The notes below the pieces were generated by a model. That model did not search any database. It worked only from the letters and a program-made list of their open reading frames with translations, and was not told where the DNA came from. From Anaerolineales bacterium (lineage in GTDB: Bacteria > Chloroflexota > Anaerolineae > Anaerolineales > Villigracilaceae), in the NCBI GenBank assembly GCA_016789345.1, contig JAEURG010000134.1, positions 1 to 40,045 on the forward strand: 40,045 nucleotides of DNA, in the 5' to 3' direction. Both the position numbers and the translations under genes were made by a program. Below are positions 24,559 through 32,466 of the stretch, one piece after another (the stretch's first letter is position 1; the number at the start of each line of letters is the position of its first letter).

Positions 24559-25515
24559 ATGAAATTTTCAAAAATAATTATCTTTTTCATCTTCCTCGTC
24601 GCCTGCTCACCACAAGTGACCACATCCCCAACGATTTCACCAACAAACACGCCATCACGACCAATTCCCACGCCGAGATATGATGTCACGGAGCAGAATC
24701 AGGTTGAGGTCACAGAAGAGGCGACGGCGACACAGCGGGTAACTGTCACAGCGACGGAAGAGGTCAACGCGGGAGAAATATCTACTGAAACGCCAATATC
24801 CAATGATTGGATGACGTCACCGATTTTGCCTCAACCCACTGAAAACATCCGCGCGATTTATGAATATGGTCAAACGTTGGGGAATAATCCAAACTCGTTT
24901 TCGATTTTTGGAGATTGCCAAGCCAGACCCGATGAATTTTTTGGATTGTTTGAAACGGATGAAAGTTTAGTTGCAAGCCTCACGCCTGATTTGCAAGAAA
25001 CTGTGAATCAGTTTTATGGTTCGTTCAATCGTGAAAGCCCAACCGCGCAAGATGGCACCACGCCTGGCGCGTTGTTATGGATACAATGGCATCGTGGCAA
25101 ATATGGTTGTATGTTTACAGAAACACCTGTGGAATGTGAATTGCGCATCAATAACCCTTCGTTTGTGATTATTCAAATCGGCTCGCATTTTGAATCACGC
25201 AACACTGAATATTTACGGCGCATCATCACACAATTGATTGATCGAGGTGTGGTTCCGATTCTTGCTACCAAAGCGGATAACCGCGAGTTAGATTTTCGCG
25301 TCAATCGTGATATGTACCTGCTTGCTCAAGAATTTGATTTGCCTCTCTGGAATTTTTGGGCATCGCTTTCCGATTTACCCAATCGCGGTTTATACACGCG
25401 TAAAGACCGTCCGTTACAAGGTGATATTTATTTAATAGAAGAAGCGCAGGAGATTCAACGTCAAACAGGTTTGGAGGCGTTAAATATTGTTTGGCGATAT
25501 GCGACAGATAATTAA
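24559..25515 (+). CDS. Lipoprotein with degenerate SGNH/GDSL-like domain
   Basis: A 318-residue lipoprotein: signal peptide with lipobox FLVAC (Cys15), a Thr/Pro/Glu-rich spacer to about residue 90, then a domain with SGNH-hydrolase landmarks. 'SIFGDCQARPDEFFG' (about 115-129) sits where the nucleophile block GDS occurs, but with Cys120 in place of Ser. 'FVIIQIGSHFE' (about 203) sits where GxND occurs, without the Asn. The strand 'GVVPILATKAD' then follows. The C-terminal Asp-x-x-His block is absent. I infer a non-hydrolytic or altered relative that keeps the fold. The start has no Shine-Dalgarno sequence, and a -10-like box is 7 nt upstream. It is convergent with the 80-residue gene after mutS2, with a hairpin element between. 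Confidence 0.65.
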   Translation: MKFSKIIIFFIFLVACSPQVTTSPTISPTNTPSRPIPTPRYDVTEQNQVEVTEEATATQRVTVTATEEVNAGEISTETPISNDWMTSPILPQPTENIRAIYEYGQTLGNNPNSFSIFGDCQARPDEFFGLFETDESLVASLTPDLQETVNQFYGSFNRESPTAQDGTTPGALLWIQWHRGKYGCMFTETPVECELRINNPSFVIIQIGSHFESRNTEYLRRIITQLIDRGVVPILATKADNRELDFRVNRDMYLLAQEFDLPLWNFWASLSDLPNRGLYTRKDRPLQGDIYLIEEAQEIQRQTGLEALNIVWRYATDN

Positions 25516-25518
25516 AAC

Positions 25519-25577
25519 GTAGGGGCGACGTTCTGTCGTCCAAGAAAATAAAAAGGACGCGGAAACCGCGTCCCTAC
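25519..25577. repeat. REP-like element with two hairpins
   Basis: The element is bounded by GTAGGGGCGAC and CGTCCCTAC. It contains a small hairpin (GACG...CGTC) and a perfect one at 25555-25573 (GGACGCGG, 3-nt loop, CCGCGTCC), separated by an A-rich stretch. It belongs to the same GTAGGGGCG family as 740-758 and 23193-23246 and lies between convergent genes. A short TTCAACC-type repeat (25578-25611) follows. Confidence 0.75.
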
Positions 25578-25610
25578 ATTCAACCTTCCAACTTTCAAAC
25601 CTTCAACCTG

Positions 25611-25853
25611 TTAACCCTTAAGCGGCGGAGCATCTTTATCATACACAAACACTTGCACATCCATGCCGTCATTATTCAACATATCCATTGCAGGTTGAAA
25701 CGTCGCATCTTTAATTTTTTGCATATCACCCGCAGGTGCATACACTGAAAGCCGCGCTTCTTCATCAGACATTTTCGCAGCTTTAACTTCCGCACTTCCA
25801 CAGGCGGCTTTGATTAAGTCTGTCATCTTTTTAATAGCGTCATCAATGGACAT
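25611..25853 (-). CDS. Small soluble protein downstream of mutS2, unknown function
   Basis: An 80-residue, acidic, alpha/beta protein: a helical N-terminus (MSIDDAIKKMTDLIKAACGS), a strand 'EARLSVYAPAGDMQKI', a helix 'ATFQPAMDMLNNDG' and a final strand 'MDVQVFVYDKDAP'. The alternation suggests a compact ferredoxin-like fold. I do not recognise the family. Shine-Dalgarno AGGAG lies 8 nt before the ATG, and the gene begins 31 nt after mutS2 stops, so co-transcription is likely. No functional hint beyond that. Confidence 0.65.
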   Translation of the reverse strand: MSIDDAIKKMTDLIKAACGSAEVKAAKMSDEEARLSVYAPAGDMQKIKDATFQPAMDMLNNDGMDVQVFVYDKDAPPLKG

Positions 25854-25884
25854 AAACGGCTCCTGTTTTTCAAATTATACAACA

Positions 25885-28266
25885 TCAACCTGCATTCAAC
25901 TTTGCAACTGTCACACCTTCCCCACCTTCAGTATGACCACCTTCTTCAAAAGATTTTACATACGAATGTCCGCGCAAGGCATCACGCACGGCTTGGCGTA
26001 ATTTTCCAGTTCCCTTACCATGAATGATTCGCACAAACGGCAAACCCGATAAATACGCTTGCTCTAAATATTTTTCCATCTTGTCTAACGCATCTTCACT
26101 CATCAATCCGCGCAAATCAACTTCCATGCCAGGGGACTTCGTCCCGACCGCAGACGATGGACGGCTGACCGTTTTCTGCTTATTGCTTTCTGATAACTGT
26201 TCGCTAGATTTTCTAATTAACTCCGACATCCTCGCCCGCACACGAATCGTCCCAATTTGAATCTCCGCATCAGACTCACTCAAAGCTGTTACTACACCTT
26301 CAGCATTCAATGTGCTGACAGTGACTCGTTCTCCCAACTTCAAAGATTGATTGCTGAAAGCTGATTGCTGATTGCTATTTCTTTCAACAGGTTGCGTTGT
26401 TTTGTTTTCAATCTCTTCCATCTTTTCTTCAATAGACTTAATTGCTTGCAAAGGTTGACTGGCTTTTTTCAATTGTGATTTCAACGAATCAATATTGCTT
26501 CTCAACACAGCAACTTCCAATTCACCTTCAGCGCGGGCTTTGGCTAAAGTTTCACGGCGTTCATCTTCTATCTTTTCGAGACGCTTTTCTAAATCAACAT
26601 TTTGTTTTTCAAGTTTGGCTCGTGCTTTTTCTAACTTTTCTCTTTCGCGTGATGTTCTGTTTCTCTCTTTACGAATATCATCTAATAATTTATCAGCACG
26701 CAAATCTAGTGGATTAATTTCCGCTTTGGCAGAATCAATAATTGATTGTGGAAGACCAAGCCGTTGCGCAATTGCTAAGGCGTTGGATCTGCCCGGTAGT
26801 CCAAGAGTCAGCTTGTAGGTAGGGCGAAGCGTTTTTATATCAAATTCAAGAGATGCGTTAACGACTCCATCTGTGGAATGTGCAAATGTTTTTAATTCAG
26901 GATAATGTGTCGCGACCAAAGTCATTGCACCTGTTTCAAGTAAGTGACTCAAAATCGCGCGAGCAATTGCGGCACCTTCTTGTGGGTCAGTGCCTGAACC
27001 GAGCTCATCAAAAATAACTAATGAACGATGATCAATGTGTTTAAGAATACGAATAATATTTGTGATGTGACCTGAAAAAGTTGAAAGCGATTGCTCAATA
27101 GATTGTTCATCGCCAATATCCGCATAGACCGAATGAAAACAGGGAAGTTGCGAACCGCTTTGTGCAGGAATATGAAGTCCACTTTGCGCCATGACGACAA
27201 GCAAACCAACTGTTTTCAATGAAACAGTTTTTCCGCCAGTGTTTGGACCCGTGATAACAATTGCACGCGTACCTTCACGTGGGTCAACATCAATGGGCAC
27301 AACTTGATTTGAATCAATCAATGGATGGCGTGCATGAATTAATTCAAAATCAAAACTTGGCTTTTCGCTTTTATTTTTTGACAATTCGTGTAACACTGGT
27401 TCATTAGCATGAAGTTCATCCGCATATTTCGCTTTTGCAAATGCTAAATCTAATACTGCCAAATTTTCAACACCATACTTTAATTCAACGGCATGTTCGC
27501 CAACAATTGCTGAAACTTCTGCAAGGATTCTTTGTTCTTCATCTCGTTGTGCAAGTTGTAATTCACGAATTTCATTATTGGCTTCTACAATCGGCAATGG
27601 TTCTATAAATAAAGTTGCACCACTAGATGATTGGTCATGAATCACTGATTTGATTTTCCCCTTAAATTCTGCTCGCAATGGAATCACATAACGCCCATCA
27701 CGTTGGGTGATGATGGGTTCTTGTAACATTTGTGAAGTTTTTGAATCGGTTACATATTTCTGCAAACGACTCATTAAACGATCTTGTGCGATTCTTAAAC
27801 TTCGGCGAATGTCTGCTAACTTTGGTGATGCTGAATCTAAAACCTCGCCACGTTCTGAAAGGACTTTTGTAATTGCGTCTACAATCCCGAACGTTTCGGG
27901 CAAGCCTTCTACAATCAAAGTCAGGCGCGGATATTCATTTTCTTTCTTGTCAAAATTCTTTTTCAAATCTCGGCAAGAAATTAAAGTAGATTTCACATCC
28001 AACAAAGCATGTGGGTCAAGTACACCGCCTCTCGCCGCCAAATCTGCTTGTGGACGAATATCATGTGCGGCACCAACTCCCATACCTTGCAGAGATAAAA
28101 TTTTTCTAGCCTCGGTTGTTTCACTTAAACGTGAAATCGCCAACTCAAAAGAATCGGTTGGTTCAAGGCTACGAGCCAATGCCATCGAAGCGGAAAAATC
28201 ACAAAAGCCTGCTAACTTTTCCAAAATCTTCGGGTATTCAAGTACGTTGAGAGTCTTACTATCCAT
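25885..28266 (-). CDS. mutS2: MutS2 ATPase/endonuclease
   Basis: A 793-residue protein with the MutS2 order: a helical core and clamp (1-310), an ATPase domain with Walker A ITGPNTGGKTVSLK (about 335-348), Walker B 'SLVIFDELGSGTDP' and 'VATHYPEL', a long charged coiled coil (about 510-625), then a linker and the C-terminal Smr nuclease domain (about 714-793). The Smr domain carries VDLRGL and HGKGTG. MutS2 lacks the mismatch-recognition domain. It suppresses recombination, or, in Bacillus, acts on collided ribosomes. The linker (about 630-715) contains two stretches encoded by short-period repeats (NSNQQSAFSNQS and SEQLSESNKQKTVSRPSSA). No Shine-Dalgarno sequence; a perfect TATAAT is 7 nt before the ATG. 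Confidence 0.95.
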   Translation of the reverse strand: MDSKTLNVLEYPKILEKLAGFCDFSASMALARSLEPTDSFELAISRLSETTEARKILSLQGMGVGAAHDIRPQADLAARGGVLDPHALLDVKSTLISCRDLKKNFDKKENEYPRLTLIVEGLPETFGIVDAITKVLSERGEVLDSASPKLADIRRSLRIAQDRLMSRLQKYVTDSKTSQMLQEPIITQRDGRYVIPLRAEFKGKIKSVIHDQSSSGATLFIEPLPIVEANNEIRELQLAQRDEEQRILAEVSAIVGEHAVELKYGVENLAVLDLAFAKAKYADELHANEPVLHELSKNKSEKPSFDFELIHARHPLIDSNQVVPIDVDPREGTRAIVITGPNTGGKTVSLKTVGLLVVMAQSGLHIPAQSGSQLPCFHSVYADIGDEQSIEQSLSTFSGHITNIIRILKHIDHRSLVIFDELGSGTDPQEGAAIARAILSHLLETGAMTLVATHYPELKTFAHSTDGVVNASLEFDIKTLRPTYKLTLGLPGRSNALAIAQRLGLPQSIIDSAKAEINPLDLRADKLLDDIRKERNRTSREREKLEKARAKLEKQNVDLEKRLEKIEDERRETLAKARAEGELEVAVLRSNIDSLKSQLKKASQPLQAIKSIEEKMEEIENKTTQPVERNSNQQSAFSNQSLKLGERVTVSTLNAEGVVTALSESDAEIQIGTIRVRARMSELIRKSSEQLSESNKQKTVSRPSSAVGTKSPGMEVDLRGLMSEDALDKMEKYLEQAYLSGLPFVRIIHGKGTGKLRQAVRDALRGHSYVKSFEEGGHTEGGEGVTVAKLNAG
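26140..26210. repeat. Repeat block within mutS2 (Smr-proximal linker)
   Basis: The plus strand has a small palindrome GGGACTTCGTCCC at about 26134-26146. A run of GAC/CTG-type short units follows: GACGGCTGACCG, TTTTCTGC, TTATTGC, TTTCTGATAACTG. It is in frame and encodes a Ser/Lys-rich, low-complexity segment just before the Smr domain. Confidence 0.55.
26345..26380. repeat. Heptamer repeat within mutS2 linker
   Basis: On the minus strand the units are AGCAATC, AGCAATC, AGCTTTC, AGCAATC, AATC. They encode the peptide SNQQSAFSNQS between the coiled coil and the KOW-like part of MutS2. The period is 7 nt and each change is small. Confidence 0.7.
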
Positions 28267-28273
28267 AACGAGA

Positions 28274-28279
28274 ATTATA
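28274..28279 (-). promoter_or_regulatory. -10 box of mutS2 (leaderless arrangement)
   Basis: A perfect TATAAT on the minus strand, then TCTCGTT (7 nt), then the ATG at 28266. A transcript from this promoter would start at or 1 nt before the start codon. There is no Shine-Dalgarno sequence. Confidence 0.55.
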
Positions 28280-28350
28280 AACCTATTGGGTGATGCATTG
28301 AAAATATAAATTCAGATACAATCAAGCAGTTTTAAGTCTAGGAGCATTCC

Positions 28351-30534
28351 ATGAAAAACATAGATACGCGCCAATTAATTACAAGTATCACAGCAGGGCT
28401 AGTGGCAGGTTTAATTGTGATTGTCTTTTGTATTTCATTGGCAACTTTAATTTTCAGCGGCGAAATGAGCGCGTACATTTCACGCGGCATTGGTTTATTT
28501 TTATTCGGCGGTTTTGTGATGTCTGTTTTGATTAGTATCTTTGGAACTTTGCCCGGCACAGCCATTGGTCCGCAAGACGGACCCGCCGCATTGATTGCCG
28601 TAGCCGCCAGCGGAATCACCGCTTCACTCGTCGGGACATCTGATTCTGTTTTCTCGACCGTTGTTGCTACCATGATAATTTGTTCTTTTGCAACTGGAAT
28701 TATCTTTTTCTTAATCGGCACATTCAAACTTGGTAATTTAGTTCGTTACATTCCCTATCCCGTTGTTGGTGGATTTTTAGCAGGCACAGGCTGGTTACTC
28801 ACGCGCGGCGCAATCGAAGTGATGACTGGTGAAACATTGAGCATGAGTGTTTTAGGCAGTTTATTAAATTCAGATATGTTAATCCGCTGGTTGCCGGGGA
28901 CTATTTTTGCTGTAATTGTTTTAGTTGTTCTACGAAAAGTAAATCATTTTCTCGTCTGGCCCAGCATTGTATTTAGTGCGATTCTTTTGTTTTACATTGC
29001 TTTGTTTGCAACAAACACATCTGTTGAACAAGCGCGAAGTTTAGGCTTGTTGTTACAAGAATTTCCAGCAGGTGGCTTATGGAAACCATTTTTTGGTACA
29101 GAGTTTAGTCAGGTGCAATGGAATGTGTTAGCAAATAATGTAGATAAACTAATTCCAGTGCCATTGGTGAGTTTGATTGCCTTTTTATTAAATGCCACAG
29201 GCTTAGAGTTAGTCGCCAAACGTGACATCAACCTCAACCATGAATTAAGAATCACAGGCATTGCCAATATCGCCTCAGGTTTGGGAGGCGGACCCGTTGG
29301 CTATCACATGCTTGGGGCAACATCGCTGGGTCAAAAAATGGGAGCAAAGACGCGCATTGTCACCATCACCACCGCAGTTGTGTGTGGATTAATTTTATTA
29401 GCAGGCGGGGCTTTCATCAGTTATGTGCCAGTTGCTTTGTTAAGCAGTTTGTTACTGGTGTTAGGTTTATCTTTTCTTATAGATTGGGTGTATGACGCTT
29501 GGTTCAAACTTCCGCGTTCAGAATACTTCATTGTATTAATTAGTTTGGTTGTGATTGCCACGATTGGATTCCTCGAAGGCGTTGGTGTTGGTATCATTGC
29601 CGCAACTGTTATGTTTGTATTCAAATATAGCAATGTCAACACCGTGCGCGATACATTGAATGGAAAAATTTATCATTCCAAAGTAGAACGCCCGCAAATT
29701 CAACGCGATATTTTGCATGAACATGGCGAAGGCATTCACATCTTCCGCTTGCAGGGATACATTTTCTTCGGCACGTCTGATAAATTGCTGACGCGCATCC
29801 GTGAATTGTTAGAAGATAAGAACATCAAAGAACATTTTATTCTTTTAGATTTTCACCGCGTCTATGGTTTAGATTCTTCGGCTGTTTCCAGTTTTACGCG
29901 CATGCGACAAGTAGCAGAATTACATAAGACTCAATTGGTTTTAACAGAAGTAGATTCTACAATTCGAAAATCAATGGAACGTGGCGACTTCAAAGCCGAT
30001 GAGTATGTGCATTTCTTTCCTACCTTAGACCATGGCGTGGAATGGTGTGAAAATAAATTGCTTCAAAAGTATGAAGCCTCGACGCAGTTTATTCAGGTTG
30101 GAATTAAATCCCAATTGAAGCGCACATTTCCAAAACCCGAGTTGATTGATAAATTGATTCCTTATCTTGAACGCATGGAAGTAGCAGAAAATTTTTATTT
30201 AATGAAACGCGGAGACTTGCCTGAGTCTATGTACTTTATTGAGGCAGGCAGATTAAACGTCTTGATAGAAACGGCTGAGGGTGAAGTCACCCGTTTGAGT
30301 AGCGTCAGAAGCGGAACTGTCGTAGGCGAGTTAGGTTTGTATCTAAAAAATAAAAGAACAGCGAATGTAGTCACAGAACAAAAAAGTGTTTTGTATAAAT
30401 TGACCACTGAGTCAATGAAAAAGATGGAAAGTCAAGACCCAGACGTCGCGTCTGCATTGCATGAGTGGATTGCACGTTTGTTAGCCGAACGTATGGCAGA
30501 TAACAACCGCGCCATTGAAGCGTTATTAGATTAA
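28351..30534 (+). CDS. SulP-family anion transporter with STAS and cyclic-nucleotide-binding domains
   Basis: A 727-residue protein. Residues 1-430 are a SulP transporter with about 12-14 membrane segments. These include 'GPQDGPAALIAVAASGITAS', the loop 'IPYPVVGGFLAGTGWLLTRG' and 'LGGGPVGYHMLGATSLGQKMGAKTR', a counterpart of the sulphate-transporter signature. A STAS domain follows (about 455-570; 'FILLDFHRVYGLDSSAVSSFTRM' holds the conserved D-S-S-A). A C-terminal cNMP-binding domain (about 600-720) has the phosphate-binding cassette GELGLYLKNKRTA with the Glu and Arg kept. The substrate may be sulphate, bicarbonate or a dicarboxylate. The cNMP domain suggests gating by cAMP or a related nucleotide, though crystal-like evidence is lacking. 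Shine-Dalgarno GGAG is 8 nt before the ATG. Its stop overlaps the next gene by one base (TAATG). Confidence 0.92.
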   Translation: MKNIDTRQLITSITAGLVAGLIVIVFCISLATLIFSGEMSAYISRGIGLFLFGGFVMSVLISIFGTLPGTAIGPQDGPAALIAVAASGITASLVGTSDSVFSTVVATMIICSFATGIIFFLIGTFKLGNLVRYIPYPVVGGFLAGTGWLLTRGAIEVMTGETLSMSVLGSLLNSDMLIRWLPGTIFAVIVLVVLRKVNHFLVWPSIVFSAILLFYIALFATNTSVEQARSLGLLLQEFPAGGLWKPFFGTEFSQVQWNVLANNVDKLIPVPLVSLIAFLLNATGLELVAKRDINLNHELRITGIANIASGLGGGPVGYHMLGATSLGQKMGAKTRIVTITTAVVCGLILLAGGAFISYVPVALLSSLLLVLGLSFLIDWVYDAWFKLPRSEYFIVLISLVVIATIGFLEGVGVGIIAATVMFVFKYSNVNTVRDTLNGKIYHSKVERPQIQRDILHEHGEGIHIFRLQGYIFFGTSDKLLTRIRELLEDKNIKEHFILLDFHRVYGLDSSAVSSFTRMRQVAELHKTQLVLTEVDSTIRKSMERGDFKADEYVHFFPTLDHGVEWCENKLLQKYEASTQFIQVGIKSQLKRTFPKPELIDKLIPYLERMEVAENFYLMKRGDLPESMYFIEAGRLNVLIETAEGEVTRLSSVRSGTVVGELGLYLKNKRTANVVTEQKSVLYKLTTESMKKMESQDPDVASALHEWIARLLAERMADNNRAIEALLD

Positions 30535-31733
30535 TGAATCAAAAACAAAAAATTTCGTGGTTTGAAATTTTAGCACTTGTACTCATTAGCGTTCAAATTT
30601 TTTTGTATGCTTTTATGTGGCTTCGCTTATTGAATGACCCATCTATCAAAACAATGGACTTCATCAGTTTTTATACCACAGGGCGTTTGATGCGTATGGG
30701 AGAATATCAACAAATTTATAATCTTGATTCGCAAGCCTTGATTCAAAATCAAATCATCGGCAAGACCTCTGCGCCTTTGATATTTGCACATCCACCGCAT
30801 TTGAATTTTTTATTAGCATTCATCGCCAGTGAAGATTATGTTTCATCCTATAAAGTTTGGTCATTGCTAAATGTGTTTGTATTATTAATATGTGCCACAT
30901 TAATAAAAAGATTTTTCATTAAATTAAATTGGGATGTTCGTTCCGCATGGCTCGGCGCAATTGGGAGCATTACATTTTTCCCAATCTTCATCAGCATTCT
31001 CGGCGGGCAAGATACGGTTTATACATTACTCGGTTTGCTATTATGGATGTTCGGTTTATTAAATGCAAAAGAGATAAAAGCGGGATTTGGATTAGCACTA
31101 GCGACTCTTTCGCCAACGATTGCTGGCGCGCTGGTATTGCCTCTTTTCGCTTCAAGACGACGGGCGGGAATTTGGTTTGTGATAGGGATGCTTTTGCTTA
31201 CGCTTCATGCTTTTTTATTGCTTGGGTTGCAAGGGATTAAAGATTTTATCTATTTGCTTGGCATTAATTCAGAAGCGCAAGTGTACGGGTTAGATTGGTC
31301 AAAAATGTATAACTTGTTTGGCTTATTGATACGGTCATTTCCAAATGGCAACGAGGAATTGATACGCAATATTGTTTGGAGTGTGGCAGGTTTATCTATT
31401 TTGATAATGTGTATATGGTGGTGGAAAAAGGATATTACTGTAAAACATATCAGCATTGCAGTTTTGCTTGGCACATTCACCGCCCCACATTTGTATTTGC
31501 ATGGATTAAGTTATTTGCTTTTACCGCTTTTAGGCATAATGGTCTTATTGTATGAAGCACGAAAGCAAACAATTGCTCTGCTTCTCGTGCCAATAATTTC
31601 GACATGTTTAATCATTATTTTGTTGTTAATCCCAATTTGGGATTTCAATATATACTACCTGCTCATGCTCGCAGTATTCTTGGCGTTCGTTTTTTTGAAA
31701 AAATCAAATTCAATAGAGGATAAAACTTTATGA
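30534..31733 (+). CDS. GT87/DUF2029 family membrane glycosyltransferase
   Basis: A 399-residue protein with about ten membrane helices. The first external loop, 'IKTMDFISFYTTGRLMRMGEYQQIYNLDSQ', carries the acidic residue and the D-F-x-x-F-Y-x-x-x-x pattern of GT87. 'APLIFAHPPHLNFLLAF' follows, matching the P-P-W/H segment of the family. GT87 enzymes (for example mycobacterial PimE) transfer mannose or related sugars from polyprenyl phosphate. The acceptor here is unknown. It is translated by a TAATG junction from the SulP gene and overlaps the HAD gene (ATGA), so all three form one operon. A shorter relative is at 16932-17771. Confidence 0.85.
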   Translation: MNQKQKISWFEILALVLISVQIFLYAFMWLRLLNDPSIKTMDFISFYTTGRLMRMGEYQQIYNLDSQALIQNQIIGKTSAPLIFAHPPHLNFLLAFIASEDYVSSYKVWSLLNVFVLLICATLIKRFFIKLNWDVRSAWLGAIGSITFFPIFISILGGQDTVYTLLGLLLWMFGLLNAKEIKAGFGLALATLSPTIAGALVLPLFASRRRAGIWFVIGMLLLTLHAFLLLGLQGIKDFIYLLGINSEAQVYGLDWSKMYNLFGLLIRSFPNGNEELIRNIVWSVAGLSILIMCIWWWKKDITVKHISIAVLLGTFTAPHLYLHGLSYLLLPLLGIMVLLYEARKQTIALLLVPIISTCLIIILLLIPIWDFNIYYLLMLAVFLAFVFLKKSNSIEDKTL

Positions 31734-32386
31734 TTGTCGTATCAGATATGATGGGAACATTGACCACAGGCTCGCCATTTTTAGGGCTAGTGGATTGGGT
31801 CAAGCATAATCAAAGCAAATGGCAGGCGAACTTAACGATGGCTTCTGTTTTGCCATCGTACTTCCTCGCAAAAAATGGAATCATTGACTGGCAATTATGG
31901 GGACAAAAATTAATGGTCAATAGTTTGGATTATGTCAAAAACATAGATGAAGAAAAATTAAAACAAGTTTCTGAATGGGTTGTAGAACATAACTTGTGGA
32001 AGAAACGCCGTGAAGATGTGATTCAAAGACTCATCAATCATCGTGAAAAAGGTGCACAAGTTTATATTGCCAGCAGTGTGGTTGAGCCATTCATTGAACC
32101 ATTTGCAAAAAGAATCGGCGCACAAGTGAGTGGCACACCTGTGGAAATTAAAGACGGTCACTTGCGCATGGTTGGCGAATTAATTTCAAACGAAAAAAAG
32201 ATTGAGCAGGTTTTGAGTCGCTTAGGTGTAGATAAAATTGATTTTGCTTATGGCGATACTTCATTAGATATTCCATTGCTTGAACATGCAGAGCATCCTG
32301 TAGCAGTTTATCCTGATGCGAAATTGAAAAAAGTTGCCTTAGAAAAAAATTGGGAAATTATTGGCGACACGCCGAAATATGGGTAA
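31730..32386 (+). CDS. HAD-superfamily protein (SerB-like), altered motif I
   Basis: A 218-residue Rossmann-type protein of HAD subfamily IB. Motif I is VVSDMMGTLTTG (nucleophile Asp6), motif II 'VYIASS' (about 113), motif III a Lys in 'ISNEKKIEQVL', and motif IV FAYGDTSLDIPLL (Asp residues about 178 and 182). Phosphatases of this family have Asp or Glu two residues after the nucleophile as acid/base; here it is Met8. The codons GAT ATG ATG GGA ACA are unambiguous. Its activity as a phosphatase is therefore uncertain; it may be slow, use another residue, or act as a transferase. It starts on an ATGA overlap with the GT87-like gene. The following gap contains a palindromic repeat. Confidence 0.82.
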   Translation: MIVVSDMMGTLTTGSPFLGLVDWVKHNQSKWQANLTMASVLPSYFLAKNGIIDWQLWGQKLMVNSLDYVKNIDEEKLKQVSEWVVEHNLWKKRREDVIQRLINHREKGAQVYIASSVVEPFIEPFAKRIGAQVSGTPVEIKDGHLRMVGELISNEKKIEQVLSRLGVDKIDFAYGDTSLDIPLLEHAEHPVAVYPDAKLKKVALEKNWEIIGDTPKYG

Positions 32387-32403
32387 TTAGTGGTTAGTAA
32401 TTG

Positions 32404-32450
32404 GTGGTCGAGTAGTCACGCTCTTGTTCTTTGCGACATATCGAGACCAC
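32404..32450. repeat. MITE-like inverted repeat before budA
   Basis: GTGGTC...GA at the left and TCGAGACCAC at the right are inverted (reverse complement GTGGTCTCGA). The inner part reads GTAGTCACGCTCTTGTTCT. The type (GGTCTCGATA...ACTCGACCA) is common in several phyla as a small non-coding dispersed element. It lies 16 nt upstream of the budA start and may displace its promoter. Confidence 0.7.
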
Positions 32451-32466
32451 AAGTTAGAGGAGAAAC

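Noticed and set aside
27707..28309. 200-codon plus-strand frame opposite mutS2
   Set aside because: Shadow of the mutS2 N-terminus; no ribosome-binding site, no domain, composition reflects antisense codons.
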